A DNA stretch of 64,000 bases from Roseiconus nitratireducens (lineage in GTDB: Bacteria > Planctomycetota > Planctomycetia > Pirellulales > Pirellulaceae). The stretch spans positions 248,001 through 312,000 of the forward strand of contig NZ_VWOX01000011.1 in assembly GCF_008629675.1 (NCBI RefSeq), read 5' to 3'. The stretch's first letter is position 1. The number at the start of each line of letters is the position of its first letter. Both the position numbers and the translations under genes were made by a program. Below the pieces are notes generated by a model. That model worked only from the letters and a program-made list of their open reading frames with translations. It had not been told where the DNA came from and made no database searches. Positions 53,525 to 62,843 of the stretch are shown here, piece by piece.

Positions 53525-53832
53525 CACATTCGCAGCGGAGTGGGGGGAGAAATGGAGGGACCCCCATCATCGTCCATCCGCGCGCCGCTTGCATCCGCGA
53601 AGCAAGCTCAATTGCCAGAATCTTCGTCGGAGGGACGCAATCGGAGCGGGACCCGCCGCGGCGCTCCGTCGCTGTCGGAGCGTTTCGTCCGACCCAGCAG
53701 GACCGACGGGACACGGTCGCGACTGCCCGCTCGGGACGCTTGAAGGCACGGCCGCGTGCGGCCGTGCCCGTTAAAAATCAGCCTCGTTGCAATTCAGGCC
53801 GGTTCGAAAACAGGCTCGTTGAAGGCACCGAA
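53525..53832. other. Gap between oxidoreductase and recA, no gene
   Basis: About 310 bases without a gene-like frame. It contains a strong hairpin at 53745-53768 (listed separately), which is the only clear structure. Confidence 0.5.
53745..53768 (-). repeat. Hairpin downstream of recA
   Basis: GGCACGGCC at 53745-53753 and its perfect complement (ending 53768) form a stem of 9-11 bp with a short loop, 65 bases downstream of the recA stop on the minus strand. There is no T-run after it, so it is at best a weak or factor-dependent terminator. Confidence 0.55.
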
Positions 53833-54954
53833 TCAAGAATTGGTGACTTCGTCGCCCACTTCCGCATCCAATTCCGAAGCGTCGTCGATCATCGGCGCCT
53901 CATCGACCGGAGGTCCGAACCCGCCAGCGGCCATCACCTTTTGGCGGATTTCGTCGGACACGTCGGTGTTTTCGATCAGGAAGTTGCGAGCCTTCTCCTT
54001 GCCCTGCCCCAGGTAGGTTTCGCCGTATTTGAACCACGAACCGCTACGCGAAATCACCTTGTGCGTCGCGCCCAGATCCAGCAAGTCGCCTTCGTAGCTG
54101 ATCCCGTTGCTGTGCATCATGTCGAACTCGGCGACGCGGAAAGGCGGCGCCACCTTGTTCTTGACGATCTTGGCTTTGACGCGTTGACCGACCTGCTCTT
54201 CGCCATCCTTGAGCGCCCCGATGCGTCGCACATCGATCCGGCAGGAGCTGTAAAACTTCAACGCCCGTCCGCCGGGAGTCGTTTCGGGACTGCCAAACAT
54301 CACCCCGACTTTTTCGCGGATCTGGTTGATGAAAATCACCGCGCACTTGCTCTTGGCGATCGCACCGGTCAACTTCCGCATCGCCTGACTCATCAGTCGA
54401 GCCTGCAAACCGACGTGGCTGTCGCCGATCTCACCCTCCAGCTCTTTCTTGGGAACCAGGGCGGCGACGGAGTCGACGACGATCACGTCGACCGCGTTGC
54501 TCTTGACCAGCATCTCGCAGATCTGCATGGCCTCCTCACCGCTACCGGGTTGGCTGACCAGCAGCGTATCGAGCTCGACACCCAGTTTCTTGGCCCAACT
54601 GGGATCGAACGCATGCTCGGCGTCGATGATCGCCGCGATCCCGTCGGACTTTTGTGCTTCGGCGCAGACGTGCAACGCCAACGTCGTCTTACCGCTCGAC
54701 TCCGGACCGTAAATCTCGATGATCCGGCCGCGAGGGATCCCCTGACCGCCGAGGGCCATGTCCAGCGACAGGCTGCCGGTGGAGATGCCGTCGATCGACA
54801 ATTGAGTGGATGCCCCCAGCGGCATGATCGAACCTTCGCCAAACGATTTTTCGATCTGCTGCAACGTCGTCGCCAAACCGGGCTCGCGATCCAAAACCGC
54901 TTTCAAGTTCGGATCCACCTTGGGACCCTTGCCGGCTGCTTTCTTCTTTGCCAT
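53833..54954 (-). CDS. recA: Recombinase RecA
   Basis: Strand-exchange ATPase for homologous recombination and SOS co-protease activity. The 373-residue protein has Walker A GPESSGKTT (83-91), VIVVDSVAALVPK (Walker B), the L2-region signature ALKFYSSCRIDVRR, and FINQIREKVGVMFG. The C-terminal tail is acidic, as usual. AAGGA lies about eight bases before the ATG. No LexA-type site was recognisable by eye. Confidence 0.98.
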   Translation of the reverse strand: MAKKKAAGKGPKVDPNLKAVLDREPGLATTLQQIEKSFGEGSIMPLGASTQLSIDGISTGSLSLDMALGGQGIPRGRIIEIYGPESSGKTTLALHVCAEAQKSDGIAAIIDAEHAFDPSWAKKLGVELDTLLVSQPGSGEEAMQICEMLVKSNAVDVIVVDSVAALVPKKELEGEIGDSHVGLQARLMSQAMRKLTGAIAKSKCAVIFINQIREKVGVMFGSPETTPGGRALKFYSSCRIDVRRIGALKDGEEQVGQRVKAKIVKNKVAPPFRVAEFDMMHSNGISYEGDLLDLGATHKVISRSGSWFKYGETYLGQGKEKARNFLIENTDVSDEIRQKVMAAGGFGPPVDEAPMIDDASELDAEVGDEVTNS

Positions 54955-55481
54955 GTTCGCTTCCTTCTGAATTCATCAGAGTGGAAAATTGAAGACGCGT
55001 GGTCAATTCCACTCGTCCATCCGCACTGCCGGACCCCCCGGAGCGGTTTCGACGCACCGAAAACTTAACGCTCGGCCGTCGCTGTCACAACCAAACAGAC
55101 CGGTGAAAGTCTGTCGGCAACACCAGGTTTTTACGCGGTCGCAGCGACACGTTTGGTCACCGCTTCGAATGTCCCGGTCCAGCGTTGGGGACAAACGCTC
55201 CGGTCGCGCCAAGGAACCCCCGTCCGAAGCCTCCCCGGCGGCACACCCACGACCCGCGCCGACTTGGCCGATCACCGCCGCTTTGCTAGCAATGACGACT
55301 TTGCTGGCAATCACCCTCAAGTTTGCCCCAACCGGTTTGCATGGCTGAACTGATCCACCCGTGATATCGTTGCGATCGGTCGATCGGTTTGGGCGTGTTT
55401 CAGGTGCCGGCGGAGGGCGTCTGGCACCCGATCAAAGTCCTCCGGCTTTCCCGCCACCCGCCGCTTAGGAAATACGAACGC
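54955..55481. other. Divergent gap between recA and the DinG-like helicase
   Basis: About 530 bases. It contains the recA ribosome binding site and presumably both promoters; no classical promoter pair could be picked out. A possible 59-residue single-pass membrane protein lies at 55169-55348 (listed separately). Confidence 0.4.
55169..55348 (+). CDS. Possible 59-residue single-pass membrane protein
   Basis: From an ATG at 55169: a basic, Pro-rich N-terminal half (RSSVGDKRSGRAKEPPSEAS), then one hydrophobic helix (WPITAALLAMTTLLAITLKF) and a short tail. It sits between recA and the DinG-like gene, pointing the same way as the latter. There is no clear ribosome binding site. It could be a real small protein or chance; no family recognised. 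Confidence 0.35.
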   Translation: MSRSSVGDKRSGRAKEPPSEASPAAHPRPAPTWPITAALLAMTTLLAITLKFAPTGLHG

Positions 55482-57509
55482 TTGAGCGAACAAGAACTGA
55501 CGGTCGAATCGATCCTGGGTGCCGGCGGTCGGATCGCGGCGCGAATGGATCAGTACGAACCGCGAGCGCAGCAGATGCGGATGGCGGCGGCGGTCGCCGA
55601 CGCGCTGACCGAGGGCAAGCATCTGGTTGCCGAGGCGGGAACGGGCACCGGAAAGAGTTTTGCCTACCTGGTCCCGGCCGTCTTGCACGCCACCGGCGAA
55701 CCGATCATCGAGAACGACGAGGGGCAGCTGCGACGCCCCCGCGTGCTGATCTCCACGCACACCATCAGCCTGCAAGAACAGCTGATCGCCAAGGACGTGC
55801 CCCTGCTGCGAAGCGTGATTCCCCGCGAATTCACCAGCGTGCTGGTCAAAGGACGCAGCAACTACCTTTCCAAGCGACGGCTGGACCGCACGCTGGGGAA
55901 GATGACGTCGCTGCTGGGTTCCGACCTGCAGTACCAGCAACTGCGACGGATCAAACGCTGGACCGACGACACGGCCGACGGAAGCCTGGCCACGATGCCG
56001 CTGCGGCCCGACCGCGAGGTGTGGGACGAAATCGTCAGCGATACAGGCAACTGCCTGCGGAAACGTTGCCCCCACTTCAAAGATTGCTTTTACTTTCGGG
56101 CCCGCCGCCGGGCAAACAATGCGCAACTGCTGATCGTCAATCACGCTTTGTTTTTCAGCGACTTGGCTCTGCGCAGCGAGGGTGTTTCGCTGCTGCCGGA
56201 CTACGACGCGGTGATTCTGGATGAATGCCACACCGTCGAATCCGTCGCCGGAGATCACTTGGGTTTGCGGCTGACGAGCGGCCAATTCACGTTTCTGTTT
56301 GACCGTCTGTACAACGATCGAAATCAGCGTGGGCTGCTGGTCGACAAAGACCTGCAGGGGCTGCAAAAGGAGGTGGACCGGTTGCGGTTCGCCCACAGCG
56401 AGTTCTTTGCGGGCGTGTTGGATTGGTATCGGGATGATGCCCCTCGGAACGGCCGCGTCACGGCGCCGGGCCTGACGGAAAACACGCTCAGCAAGCCGAT
56501 GCAGGAATTGGCCGGCAAGCTGTTCCAGCAATCCAAGGGGCAACGCGACGAATCGGATCGCATGGATTTTGAATCCGCTCACGACCGGTTGATGTTGCTG
56601 GCGACCGCCTTGGACCGGTGGCTGAAACAAGACGACGAGGATTCGGTTTACTGGGTGGAAACTCAACGAGCCCGCGGCGGAATGGATCGGGTTCAGCTGT
56701 CTTCGTCCCCGATCGACGTCGGCCAGGCCCTGCGGACCCAGTTGTTTCAGAACCGCAAGATCCGCAGCGTGGTGATGACCAGTGCCACGATCGCATCGGG
56801 AAACGATGACCAGTTCGCGTTCTTTCGATCGCGTGTCGGTCTGACCGGAGGAAGATCGGTGCGGGTCGGCAGCCCCTTCGATTATCGATCACAGTCCAAA
56901 ATCATTGTCGTTCGCGACCTTCCGGATCCCTCGCGAGAGCGCGAGGCTTTTGAGCGGGCACTGCCGGAGCAAATCAAACGCTTCGTCGCCCAATCGCGCG
57001 GCCGCAGCTTTGTGCTGTTCACCAGCTATGGAACGCTGAAGCACTGCGCCGCGGCGCTCTCGCGCTGGTTGGCATCCGAAAACATTTCGCTGTACACCCA
57101 GGGCGGTGACCAGTCGCGGACGCAGATGGTGGACGCGTTCAAGAAAGACCCCGGGGTGCTGTTCGGTACCGACAGCTTTTGGCAGGGCGTCGATGTCCCC
57201 GGGGATGCCCTGTCCAATGTGATCATCACCAAGTTGCCGTTCGCCGTCCCCGACCATCCGCTGCTGGAGGCTCGACTGCAGGCGATCCGACGCAGCGGCG
57301 GCAATCCTTTCCAGGATTATCAATTGCCCGAAGCGGCGATCAAATTCCGACAGGGCGTCGGCCGGCTGATCCGCACCCGCAGCGATTCGGGCATGGTCGT
57401 CGTGCTCGACCCCCGCGTTTGCACCAAGCCGTACGGCAAGCTGTTTTTGGACTCGCTACCGGAGCAGCCGGTGCAGTTTGTCGACCGAGCCCGCGGGGCG
57501 CGGCCCTGA
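55482..57509 (+). CDS. dinG: DinG/XPD-like Fe-S DNA helicase
   Basis: A superfamily 2 5'-3' helicase of about 675 residues from TTG 55482 (AGGA lies 11 bases upstream). An in-frame TTG at 55389 is possible. Visible motifs: Walker A GTGTGKS (about 53-59), the Fe-S cluster cysteines in CLRKRCPHFKDC (191, 196, 202), DEAH-type box DECH (about 247-250), and the terminal GVGRLIRTRSDSG. Removes R-loops and unusual DNA structures by family. Divergent from recA. Confidence 0.93.
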   Translation: MSEQELTVESILGAGGRIAARMDQYEPRAQQMRMAAAVADALTEGKHLVAEAGTGTGKSFAYLVPAVLHATGEPIIENDEGQLRRPRVLISTHTISLQEQLIAKDVPLLRSVIPREFTSVLVKGRSNYLSKRRLDRTLGKMTSLLGSDLQYQQLRRIKRWTDDTADGSLATMPLRPDREVWDEIVSDTGNCLRKRCPHFKDCFYFRARRRANNAQLLIVNHALFFSDLALRSEGVSLLPDYDAVILDECHTVESVAGDHLGLRLTSGQFTFLFDRLYNDRNQRGLLVDKDLQGLQKEVDRLRFAHSEFFAGVLDWYRDDAPRNGRVTAPGLTENTLSKPMQELAGKLFQQSKGQRDESDRMDFESAHDRLMLLATALDRWLKQDDEDSVYWVETQRARGGMDRVQLSSSPIDVGQALRTQLFQNRKIRSVVMTSATIASGNDDQFAFFRSRVGLTGGRSVRVGSPFDYRSQSKIIVVRDLPDPSREREAFERALPEQIKRFVAQSRGRSFVLFTSYGTLKHCAAALSRWLASENISLYTQGGDQSRTQMVDAFKKDPGVLFGTDSFWQGVDVPGDALSNVIITKLPFAVPDHPLLEARLQAIRRSGGNPFQDYQLPEAAIKFRQGVGRLIRTRSDSGMVVVLDPRVCTKPYGKLFLDSLPEQPVQFVDRARGARP

Positions 57510-57902
57510 AAAAGGCCAATCGGCTAACGCAGACTCCTATCCAAGGAGGCCGAGCCGCCCCGTCCACGCTCGGGCGAGCGTGGCTACCCGGAAGCACGGT
57601 CCACGCTCGGGCGAGCGTGGCTACCCGGAAGCACGGTCCACGCTCGGGCGAGCGTGGCTACCCAGAAGCACGGTCCACGCTCGGGCGAGCATGGCTACCC
57701 AGAAGCCCCGTCCACGCTCTGGCGAGCGTGGCTACCTGGAAGCACGGTCCACGCTCTGGCGAGCGTGGCTACCTGGAAGCATCGTCCACGCTCTGGTGAG
57801 CGTGGCTACTTGGAGGTGCCGCGAGCGATGAAGAGAGATTGGCGGCGACCGTTGCGTTCATACTGGGCCGCCGGGAGCGCAAACAGATCCGGGCAAGCGG
57901 AT
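57510..57902. other. Gap with a 37-bp palindromic tandem array
   Basis: Between the DinG-like helicase stop and the rpsT stop. Most of it is the seven-copy array at 57562-57820. No gene; the frames through it (for example one of 206 residues) are translations of the repeat. Confidence 0.6.
57562..57820 (+). repeat. Seven-copy 37-bp palindromic tandem array
   Basis: Units start at 57562, 57599, 57636, 57673, 57710, 57747 and 57784, an exact 37-base period with no spacers. Each has the hairpin CCACGCTCGGGCGAGCGTGG (the later units have CTCTGG) and a TACCC/GGAAGCAC junction. A solitary relative is at about 43522 and a more distant one at 38947. It is not a CRISPR array, since the units are directly abutting and the between-hairpin sequence is conserved. 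Confidence 0.92.
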
Positions 57903-58169
57903 TCAGCCCGCCATCGATTTGACGAGCTTGCTCAAGCGACTCTTGGAGCGTGCGGCCGCGTTGCGGTGGATCAAATTTTTCGTGGCAGCTTGATCCAGGC
58001 GTTTGGACGCCATCCGGAATTCGGTCTGAGCCTTTTCGTTGTCGCCCTCCGCGACCGCTTCACGGACGCGGCGGATTTGGGTTCGCATGCGGCTTCGCAG
58101 GGCTCGTCGGTGCAGACGTCGCTTTTCGTTTTGTCGGAGCCGCTTGGAGGCGCTGGCAGTATTTGGCAT
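57903..58169 (-). CDS. rpsT: 30S ribosomal protein S20
   Basis: An 88-residue basic helical protein that binds 16S rRNA. Starts MPNTASASKRLRQNEKRR and ends LSKLVKSMAG, matching S20, with the KRLRQNEKRRLHRRALRS segment. The length is normal. It is convergent with the DinG-like gene and stands alone. Confidence 0.96.
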   Translation of the reverse strand: MPNTASASKRLRQNEKRRLHRRALRSRMRTQIRRVREAVAEGDNEKAQTEFRMASKRLDQAATKNLIHRNAAARSKSRLSKLVKSMAG

Positions 58170-58321
58170 TGCTTTACGTTACGTGCTGGATTGCCGGAAA
58201 ATGGATGGTTCGGGGGAAGGAAGGGGCCTCAGGGCACTTTCTGTCCGTTTTTATGGGCCGCGTAGTATGGCAATGCCCCGGCGGGCTGTCCAGAGTCAAC
58301 TTCAAACGCGAAACTGGACGC

Positions 58322-59815
58322 ATGAAACCCGTCGTATATCTGATCGGCGCCGGCCCCGGCGACCCTGGCCTGCTCACCCTCCGCGGGGCCGAACGGCTCG
58401 CGCGCAGCCAAGTCGTCCTGTATGACGGATTGAGCAACACCGAATTGCTGCGTCACGCCCCCTCGGCCGAACACATCAACGTCGGCAAGCACGGCCAGAG
58501 TCGAATTTGGAACCAGGCCGAGATCATCGAGGTGATGCTGGAGCATGCGCGTCAGGGCAAGGTGGTCGCCCGGCTGAAAGGGGGGGACCCGGCCGTTTTC
58601 GCCCGCACTGCCGAAGAAATCGACGCTTTGGTCGCCGCCGGCATCGATTTCGAAGTCGTTCCCGGGATCACTGCGGCCCTGGCCGCCGGTTCCTTCGCGG
58701 GGATCCCGATCACCCACCGCAAATTGGCATCGGCGGTGGCCCTGATCACCGGACGCGAAGAACCGGATAAACCAGAATCCGCCTTGGACTGGGAAGCGAT
58801 CGCACGGTTCCCAGGCACGCTGGTGATCTACATGGGCGTGACGACCGCCCAAGCGTGGACCGACGCGTTGATCGCCGGCGGCAAAGATCCCTCGACGCCC
58901 GCGGCGCTGGTGCGTCGCTGCAGCCTGCCCGACCAGGTCACCGTGCATTGCCGCTTGGATCAAATCGCGTCGAAACTCACACCGGCCAGCGAATTCCGCC
59001 CGCCGGTGATCGCGATCATCGGCCCGGTCACCACGTTGTCGAACAGCATGGACTGGCTGCGACGTCGTCCGCTGTTCGGCAAAACCGTGCTCGTCACGCG
59101 GCCCGCCGGCCAGGGCGACACGCTGGCCCAGCAAATCTTGGACGCCGGCGGACAGCCCGTCATCGCTCCGGTCCTGCAAATCCAACCGCCCGCGGACGAC
59201 GGGCCGTTGGATCGGGCCATCACCCGGCTGGACCAAACCGACGTGTTGATCTTCGTCAGCACCAACGGGGTGGATGCCTTCTTCCAGCGGCTGGATCGGT
59301 TGGGCCGCGATGCCAGGTCACTCGCCGGCGTGCACGTGGCCGTGGTCGGCCGGAAGACCGCCCGGCGGCTGGGTGAGTACGGGATCCGCGCCGACGTCGT
59401 GCCGGATGATTTTCGCGCCGGCTCGCTGGCCGATCAGTTGCAAGATCAGGTGGCCGGCAAGCGCGTCGTCATCATCCGGGCCTCCCGCGGCAGTGAGACC
59501 CTTCCCGAACGATTGTCTGCCGCCGGTGCCGACGTCCGGCAAGTCGTCGGCTATCAAAACGTCGACGTCTCGCAACCGGATCCGGTCGTTGCGGAAATGA
59601 TGGCGGAAGGCAAAATCGACTGGGTCACGGTGACCAGCAGCGCAACGGCCCGTAACTTGGATCGATTGTACGGGGTGGCGCTTCGGCAGTGCCGCATTGC
59701 TGCGTTGTCTCCGGTCACGGCGGAGACGCTTCGCGAACTGGGGCTGACCGTCGATGCGGTCGCGGATCCCTACACCACCGAGTCACTGTTAGACGAGATC
59801 ATCAAACAATCATGA
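58322..59815 (+). CDS. cobA-hemD: Uroporphyrinogen-III C-methyltransferase / uroporphyrinogen-III synthase fusion
   Basis: A 497-residue bifunctional tetrapyrrole enzyme. The N-terminal half (to about 245) is SUMT: LIGAGPGDPGLLTLRG, LKGGDPAVFARTAEE, VVPGITAALAAGSFAGIP, PITHR and IYMGV. The C-terminal half is HemD (VLVTRPAGQGDTLAQQI, STNGVDAFF, VTSSATARNL). It would take hydroxymethylbilane to uroporphyrinogen III and on to precorrin-2, at the haem/siroheme/B12 branch point. The next gene overlaps by four bases (ATGA). Confidence 0.94.
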   Translation: MKPVVYLIGAGPGDPGLLTLRGAERLARSQVVLYDGLSNTELLRHAPSAEHINVGKHGQSRIWNQAEIIEVMLEHARQGKVVARLKGGDPAVFARTAEEIDALVAAGIDFEVVPGITAALAAGSFAGIPITHRKLASAVALITGREEPDKPESALDWEAIARFPGTLVIYMGVTTAQAWTDALIAGGKDPSTPAALVRRCSLPDQVTVHCRLDQIASKLTPASEFRPPVIAIIGPVTTLSNSMDWLRRRPLFGKTVLVTRPAGQGDTLAQQILDAGGQPVIAPVLQIQPPADDGPLDRAITRLDQTDVLIFVSTNGVDAFFQRLDRLGRDARSLAGVHVAVVGRKTARRLGEYGIRADVVPDDFRAGSLADQLQDQVAGKRVVIIRASRGSETLPERLSAAGADVRQVVGYQNVDVSQPDPVVAEMMAEGKIDWVTVTSSATARNLDRLYGVALRQCRIAALSPVTAETLRELGLTVDAVADPYTTESLLDEIIKQS

Positions 59816-60129
59816 TTCCCAAACGCTACCAAAGAATGCACGACGAACATCCGGAGCTGATGCGTGCGTACGAATCCTTTGGCAAGGCGGCGAAAGAAGC
59901 CGGACCGCTGTCGGAGCGCGAAGCGGCCCTGGTGAAGTTAGCCATCTCACTGGGCGCGGGATTGGAAGGCGCCGCCCATTCGCACTGTCGCAAAGCCCTG
60001 GAAGCGGGCTGCACCGCGGACGATTTGCGGCACGTGGCCCTGATCTCCGCTCCCACCATCGGCTTTCCCACCATGATGCGGGCCAAATCCTGGGTGGAAG
60101 ATGTGGTCGACGCCCCCGACGCGGATTGA
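59812..60129 (+). CDS. Carboxymuconolactone-decarboxylase-family protein (AhpD-like)
   Basis: A 105-residue helical protein starting MIPKRYQRMHDEHPELM. CMD-family core: LSEREAALVKLAISLGAGLEG, HSHCRKALEAGCTADDLRHV. The CxxC of AhpD is not present, only single Cys, so peroxidase-type activity is doubtful. It overlaps cobA-hemD by four bases and mobA by one, i.e. one operon. Function unknown; may be a redox or metal-handling helper. Confidence 0.85.
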   Translation: MIPKRYQRMHDEHPELMRAYESFGKAAKEAGPLSEREAALVKLAISLGAGLEGAAHSHCRKALEAGCTADDLRHVALISAPTIGFPTMMRAKSWVEDVVDAPDAD

Positions 60130-60725
60130 TGCCCGACCCAGCCACCGCAGACGACGACTTCCTGCGACACCACTCCCTGCTGGGCGTCGTGTTGTGCGGC
60201 GGACGCTCCACCCGCATGGGAACGGACAAGGCGGGACTGAAAACTGACGACGGCATCGCTTTTCTGGACTTGGCTTATCAGCGTCTGCAACAGGTCTGTG
60301 ACCACGTTTGTCTGTCGGCCTCTGCGGATCGACAAACCGAGTATCCGCTGATCGCTGATCCGGCGGTGACGCATGGTCCGATCAGCGGATTGATCGCGAC
60401 GCTGCGATACTGCCGTCGCGGCGGCTTTGACGGGTGCCTGGTCACGCCGGTCGACACGCCCCGCTTGAGCGTCGATGATTTGCGACGGCTGACCGACCAG
60501 TTCGATGCCTTGCGTTCTCGGATCACGTGCGCCGTTTCGCCGGATGACGGAGAGCGTCTGCAACCGCTGATCGCGGTTTATCCGACCCGCGCGCTCCCCC
60601 TGCTGGAACGCTGTGTGGCGGACCAAAAATATGGTCTGCAACGACTGTTGATGACGCAGCCAATCATTCGAGTGCCGCTGTCAGCGGCCGCTTGCCACAA
60701 CGTGAACGAACCTTCGGACCTGTGA
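60129..60725 (+). CDS. mobA: Molybdenum cofactor guanylyltransferase
   Basis: Attaches GMP to molybdopterin to form MGD. The 198-residue protein has the nucleotide-binding LCGGRSTRMGTDKAGL (about 22-37, with Cys in place of the usual Ala), PLIADP, and LVTPVDTPRLS. The ATG at 60129 overlaps the previous stop by one base (TGATG). MoeA follows 14 bases later, so both belong to molybdopterin synthesis. Confidence 0.92.
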   Translation: MPDPATADDDFLRHHSLLGVVLCGGRSTRMGTDKAGLKTDDGIAFLDLAYQRLQQVCDHVCLSASADRQTEYPLIADPAVTHGPISGLIATLRYCRRGGFDGCLVTPVDTPRLSVDDLRRLTDQFDALRSRITCAVSPDDGERLQPLIAVYPTRALPLLERCVADQKYGLQRLLMTQPIIRVPLSAAACHNVNEPSDL

Positions 60726-60739
60726 CGGGTCGTGACCCC

Positions 60740-61939
60740 ATGAGCCAATCCTTTACCGACCCTGATTCCGCGCTCCAAGCTCTGGCCGATCGGATCGCCA
60801 CGGTGTCCGAAACGGTGCGGACCATCGATCCACTCGGGGCGATTCTTGCGCTGCCCGTGCGGGCCGACCGCGACAGCCCCGCCGCCGACGTGTCCGCGAT
60901 GGACGGATACGCGATTCGGCTATCCGACCTGCGGTCCGACGTCTCGCTTCCCGTCACCGGGGAAAGCAGCGCCGGATCGCCACCGCCCGCATTGGCCCCG
61001 GGATCGGTCATCCGGATCTTCACCGGCGCGATCATTCCGGAAGGATGCGAAGCGGTGGTCAAACGCGAAGACACGCGAGAATCGGCCGATGCGATTCGCT
61101 TCACCGCCACCGCCCTGAAGGAGATCCAATTCGGATCCAACATCCGCCGTGCCGGCGAGAACGCGGCGGCCGGATCGGAAGTCTTACCGGCCGGCCAAGA
61201 GATCACCCCCGCCGCGGTCGCTTCTCTGGTCAACTTCGGCTGCGTCGAACCGATCGTCTATCGCCCGGCCAAAGTCGGAATCATCACGACCGGGGACGAA
61301 GTGGTCGACCCGAACACCGATCGCGTGCAACCCTGGCAACTTCGCAACAGCAACCGCGCCGCGATTCAGGCCCTGCTGACGCCGCCGCGGTTCGTGGAAT
61401 TGACCCTGTTGCGACACGTTCACGACGACCGCGAAGGATTGAAAGACGCCATCAGCCAAGCCGTCGATACCTGCGACGCGGTGGTGTTGACCGGCGGCGT
61501 CTCCAAAGGTGATTACGACTACGTCCCGGAAATCGTCGCGGCCTCCGGTGGTGAAATCATCTTCCACGGTTTGCCGATCCGACCGGGCAAGCCGATCCTG
61601 GGTGCGACCACCGCCGGAGGCAAATTGATTTTGGGACTGCCGGGCAATCCCGTCAGCGCGACGATCAACGCGCACCGATTCTTGTGGCCTCTGGTCCGCC
61701 GGATCGCCGGACTGCACCGCTGGCGCCAGCCCCTGCCCCAGGTCACGCTGAGCGAAGCACCCCGGGCGTCTATTCCCCTGCACGCCATGTTGTTGGTTCG
61801 CATGTTGCCGGACGGAACGGCGGCGTTGGTTCCCAGCAAGGGATCCGGCGACCTGGTGGCATTGGGACAAAGCGATGGCTACGTCTGTGTCCCACCCGCA
61901 ACGACGACCACCGGCCCTTGGCCGATCGCGTTTTGGTGA
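60740..61939 (+). CDS. moeA: Molybdopterin molybdenumtransferase
   Basis: Inserts molybdenum into adenylylated molybdopterin. A 399-residue protein with SAMDGYAIRLSDL, the AVVKREDT segment, IITTGDEVVDP, LTGGVSKGDYDYVPE, and the C-terminal PGNPVSATINAHRF. Length is normal. It ends 22 bases before the stop of the convergent methyltransferase. Confidence 0.95.
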   Translation: MSQSFTDPDSALQALADRIATVSETVRTIDPLGAILALPVRADRDSPAADVSAMDGYAIRLSDLRSDVSLPVTGESSAGSPPPALAPGSVIRIFTGAIIPEGCEAVVKREDTRESADAIRFTATALKEIQFGSNIRRAGENAAAGSEVLPAGQEITPAAVASLVNFGCVEPIVYRPAKVGIITTGDEVVDPNTDRVQPWQLRNSNRAAIQALLTPPRFVELTLLRHVHDDREGLKDAISQAVDTCDAVVLTGGVSKGDYDYVPEIVAASGGEIIFHGLPIRPGKPILGATTAGGKLILGLPGNPVSATINAHRFLWPLVRRIAGLHRWRQPLPQVTLSEAPRASIPLHAMLLVRMLPDGTAALVPSKGSGDLVALGQSDGYVCVPPATTTTGPWPIAFW

Positions 61940-61961
61940 TCCGGCACCGTCTCAACTCGGC

Positions 61962-62702
61962 TCAGCGGGGACGGAGCTCCATCACGCGGATCGGATGCTG
62001 CGGATCGTCTTCCAGTTGAATCTGATGTTCGGTGTATTCCCAAGGACGCTTCCCGATCCAGTCGCGAAACTCGTTGGCGATGATCCGATACGGGTCGCTC
62101 AGCAGTGCCACGCCATCGCTTTGCAAATGATCGAACAAGCATTGTTCCAGCTGAGGCCATAGCTGACGAAGGTACGTGACGTCGCTGCCAAGAATCACCG
62201 GAAAGGTCTGGTCCAGCCTGTCCAAACCGAACCGCAACCGCAGCACGCGGCAGCGGCCGGCGATCGGGTGGCTGCTCAAACGGACCAGATGCAGCGGATC
62301 CTCCACGCCATCGGTCAACGTGACCTTCGCCCCGCGGATCGCCGCGGCGATCCCAGCGTGGCCGGTCCCGCAACCCACTTCCAGCACCGATTGATTTTCC
62401 AGCGACAGCGTGTCCAGGAATCGGTCCAAACCGCGTGCGGCACGCCATGTCGCGGCCCAGAACGGATCAATCACGCCCGTTTCTCCGGCATCCTGACGCT
62501 CGCAGGCTTCAATCAGCATGGCATCGGGATCGGCGGCGACCGCAAGTTGCCAAGTGCGGTCGGCGATGGGAGTCGATTCCCATTTCCAATCCAACAAGCG
62601 GGAAGCGGTGGCCAACAAGGATTCCGGATAGTCGGACGCCGAATCCATGGATCCGGGGGAAGCGGTTGCGGCCGGATCGATGGGGGGCGGGGCTGAAGTC
62701 AT
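61962..62702 (-). CDS. Class I SAM-dependent methyltransferase (Nnt1/METTL21-like)
   Basis: A 246-residue Rossmann methyltransferase starting MTSAPPPID. The SAM-binding loop is VLEVGCGTGHAGIAAAIRGA, preceded by WAATWRAARGLDRFL, and followed by VTLTDGVEDPL and VILGSDVTYLRQLWPQL. This is the pattern of lysine/protein or nicotinamide N-methyltransferase-like proteins. Substrate not predictable. Start at 62702 chosen by homology of the domain onset. Confidence 0.85.
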   Translation of the reverse strand: MTSAPPPIDPAATASPGSMDSASDYPESLLATASRLLDWKWESTPIADRTWQLAVAADPDAMLIEACERQDAGETGVIDPFWAATWRAARGLDRFLDTLSLENQSVLEVGCGTGHAGIAAAIRGAKVTLTDGVEDPLHLVRLSSHPIAGRCRVLRLRFGLDRLDQTFPVILGSDVTYLRQLWPQLEQCLFDHLQSDGVALLSDPYRIIANEFRDWIGKRPWEYTEHQIQLEDDPQHPIRVMELRPR

Positions 62703-62843
62703 AGCGCATGCGGGTGAGACGGCGGACCGAGGCAACCGAACGAGCCACGGCGAAATCAGAACGGGCAATCATCAACCGCCGGGCCAATCTTGTCCAGTTC
62801 GTTTGGCGTGCCCTGTCTCGTGCGGCCCTGTCTTATTCACCCT

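Noticed and set aside
57179..57799. Frames of 206 and 117 residues with HARASVATRKHGPRSGERG repeats
   Set aside because: They are translations of the 37-bp array and the end of the helicase, not genes.
57562..57820. CRISPR-like array (regular 37-bp repeats)
   Set aside because: The units abut each other with no unique spacers and no cas genes are present, so this is a tandem palindrome array.
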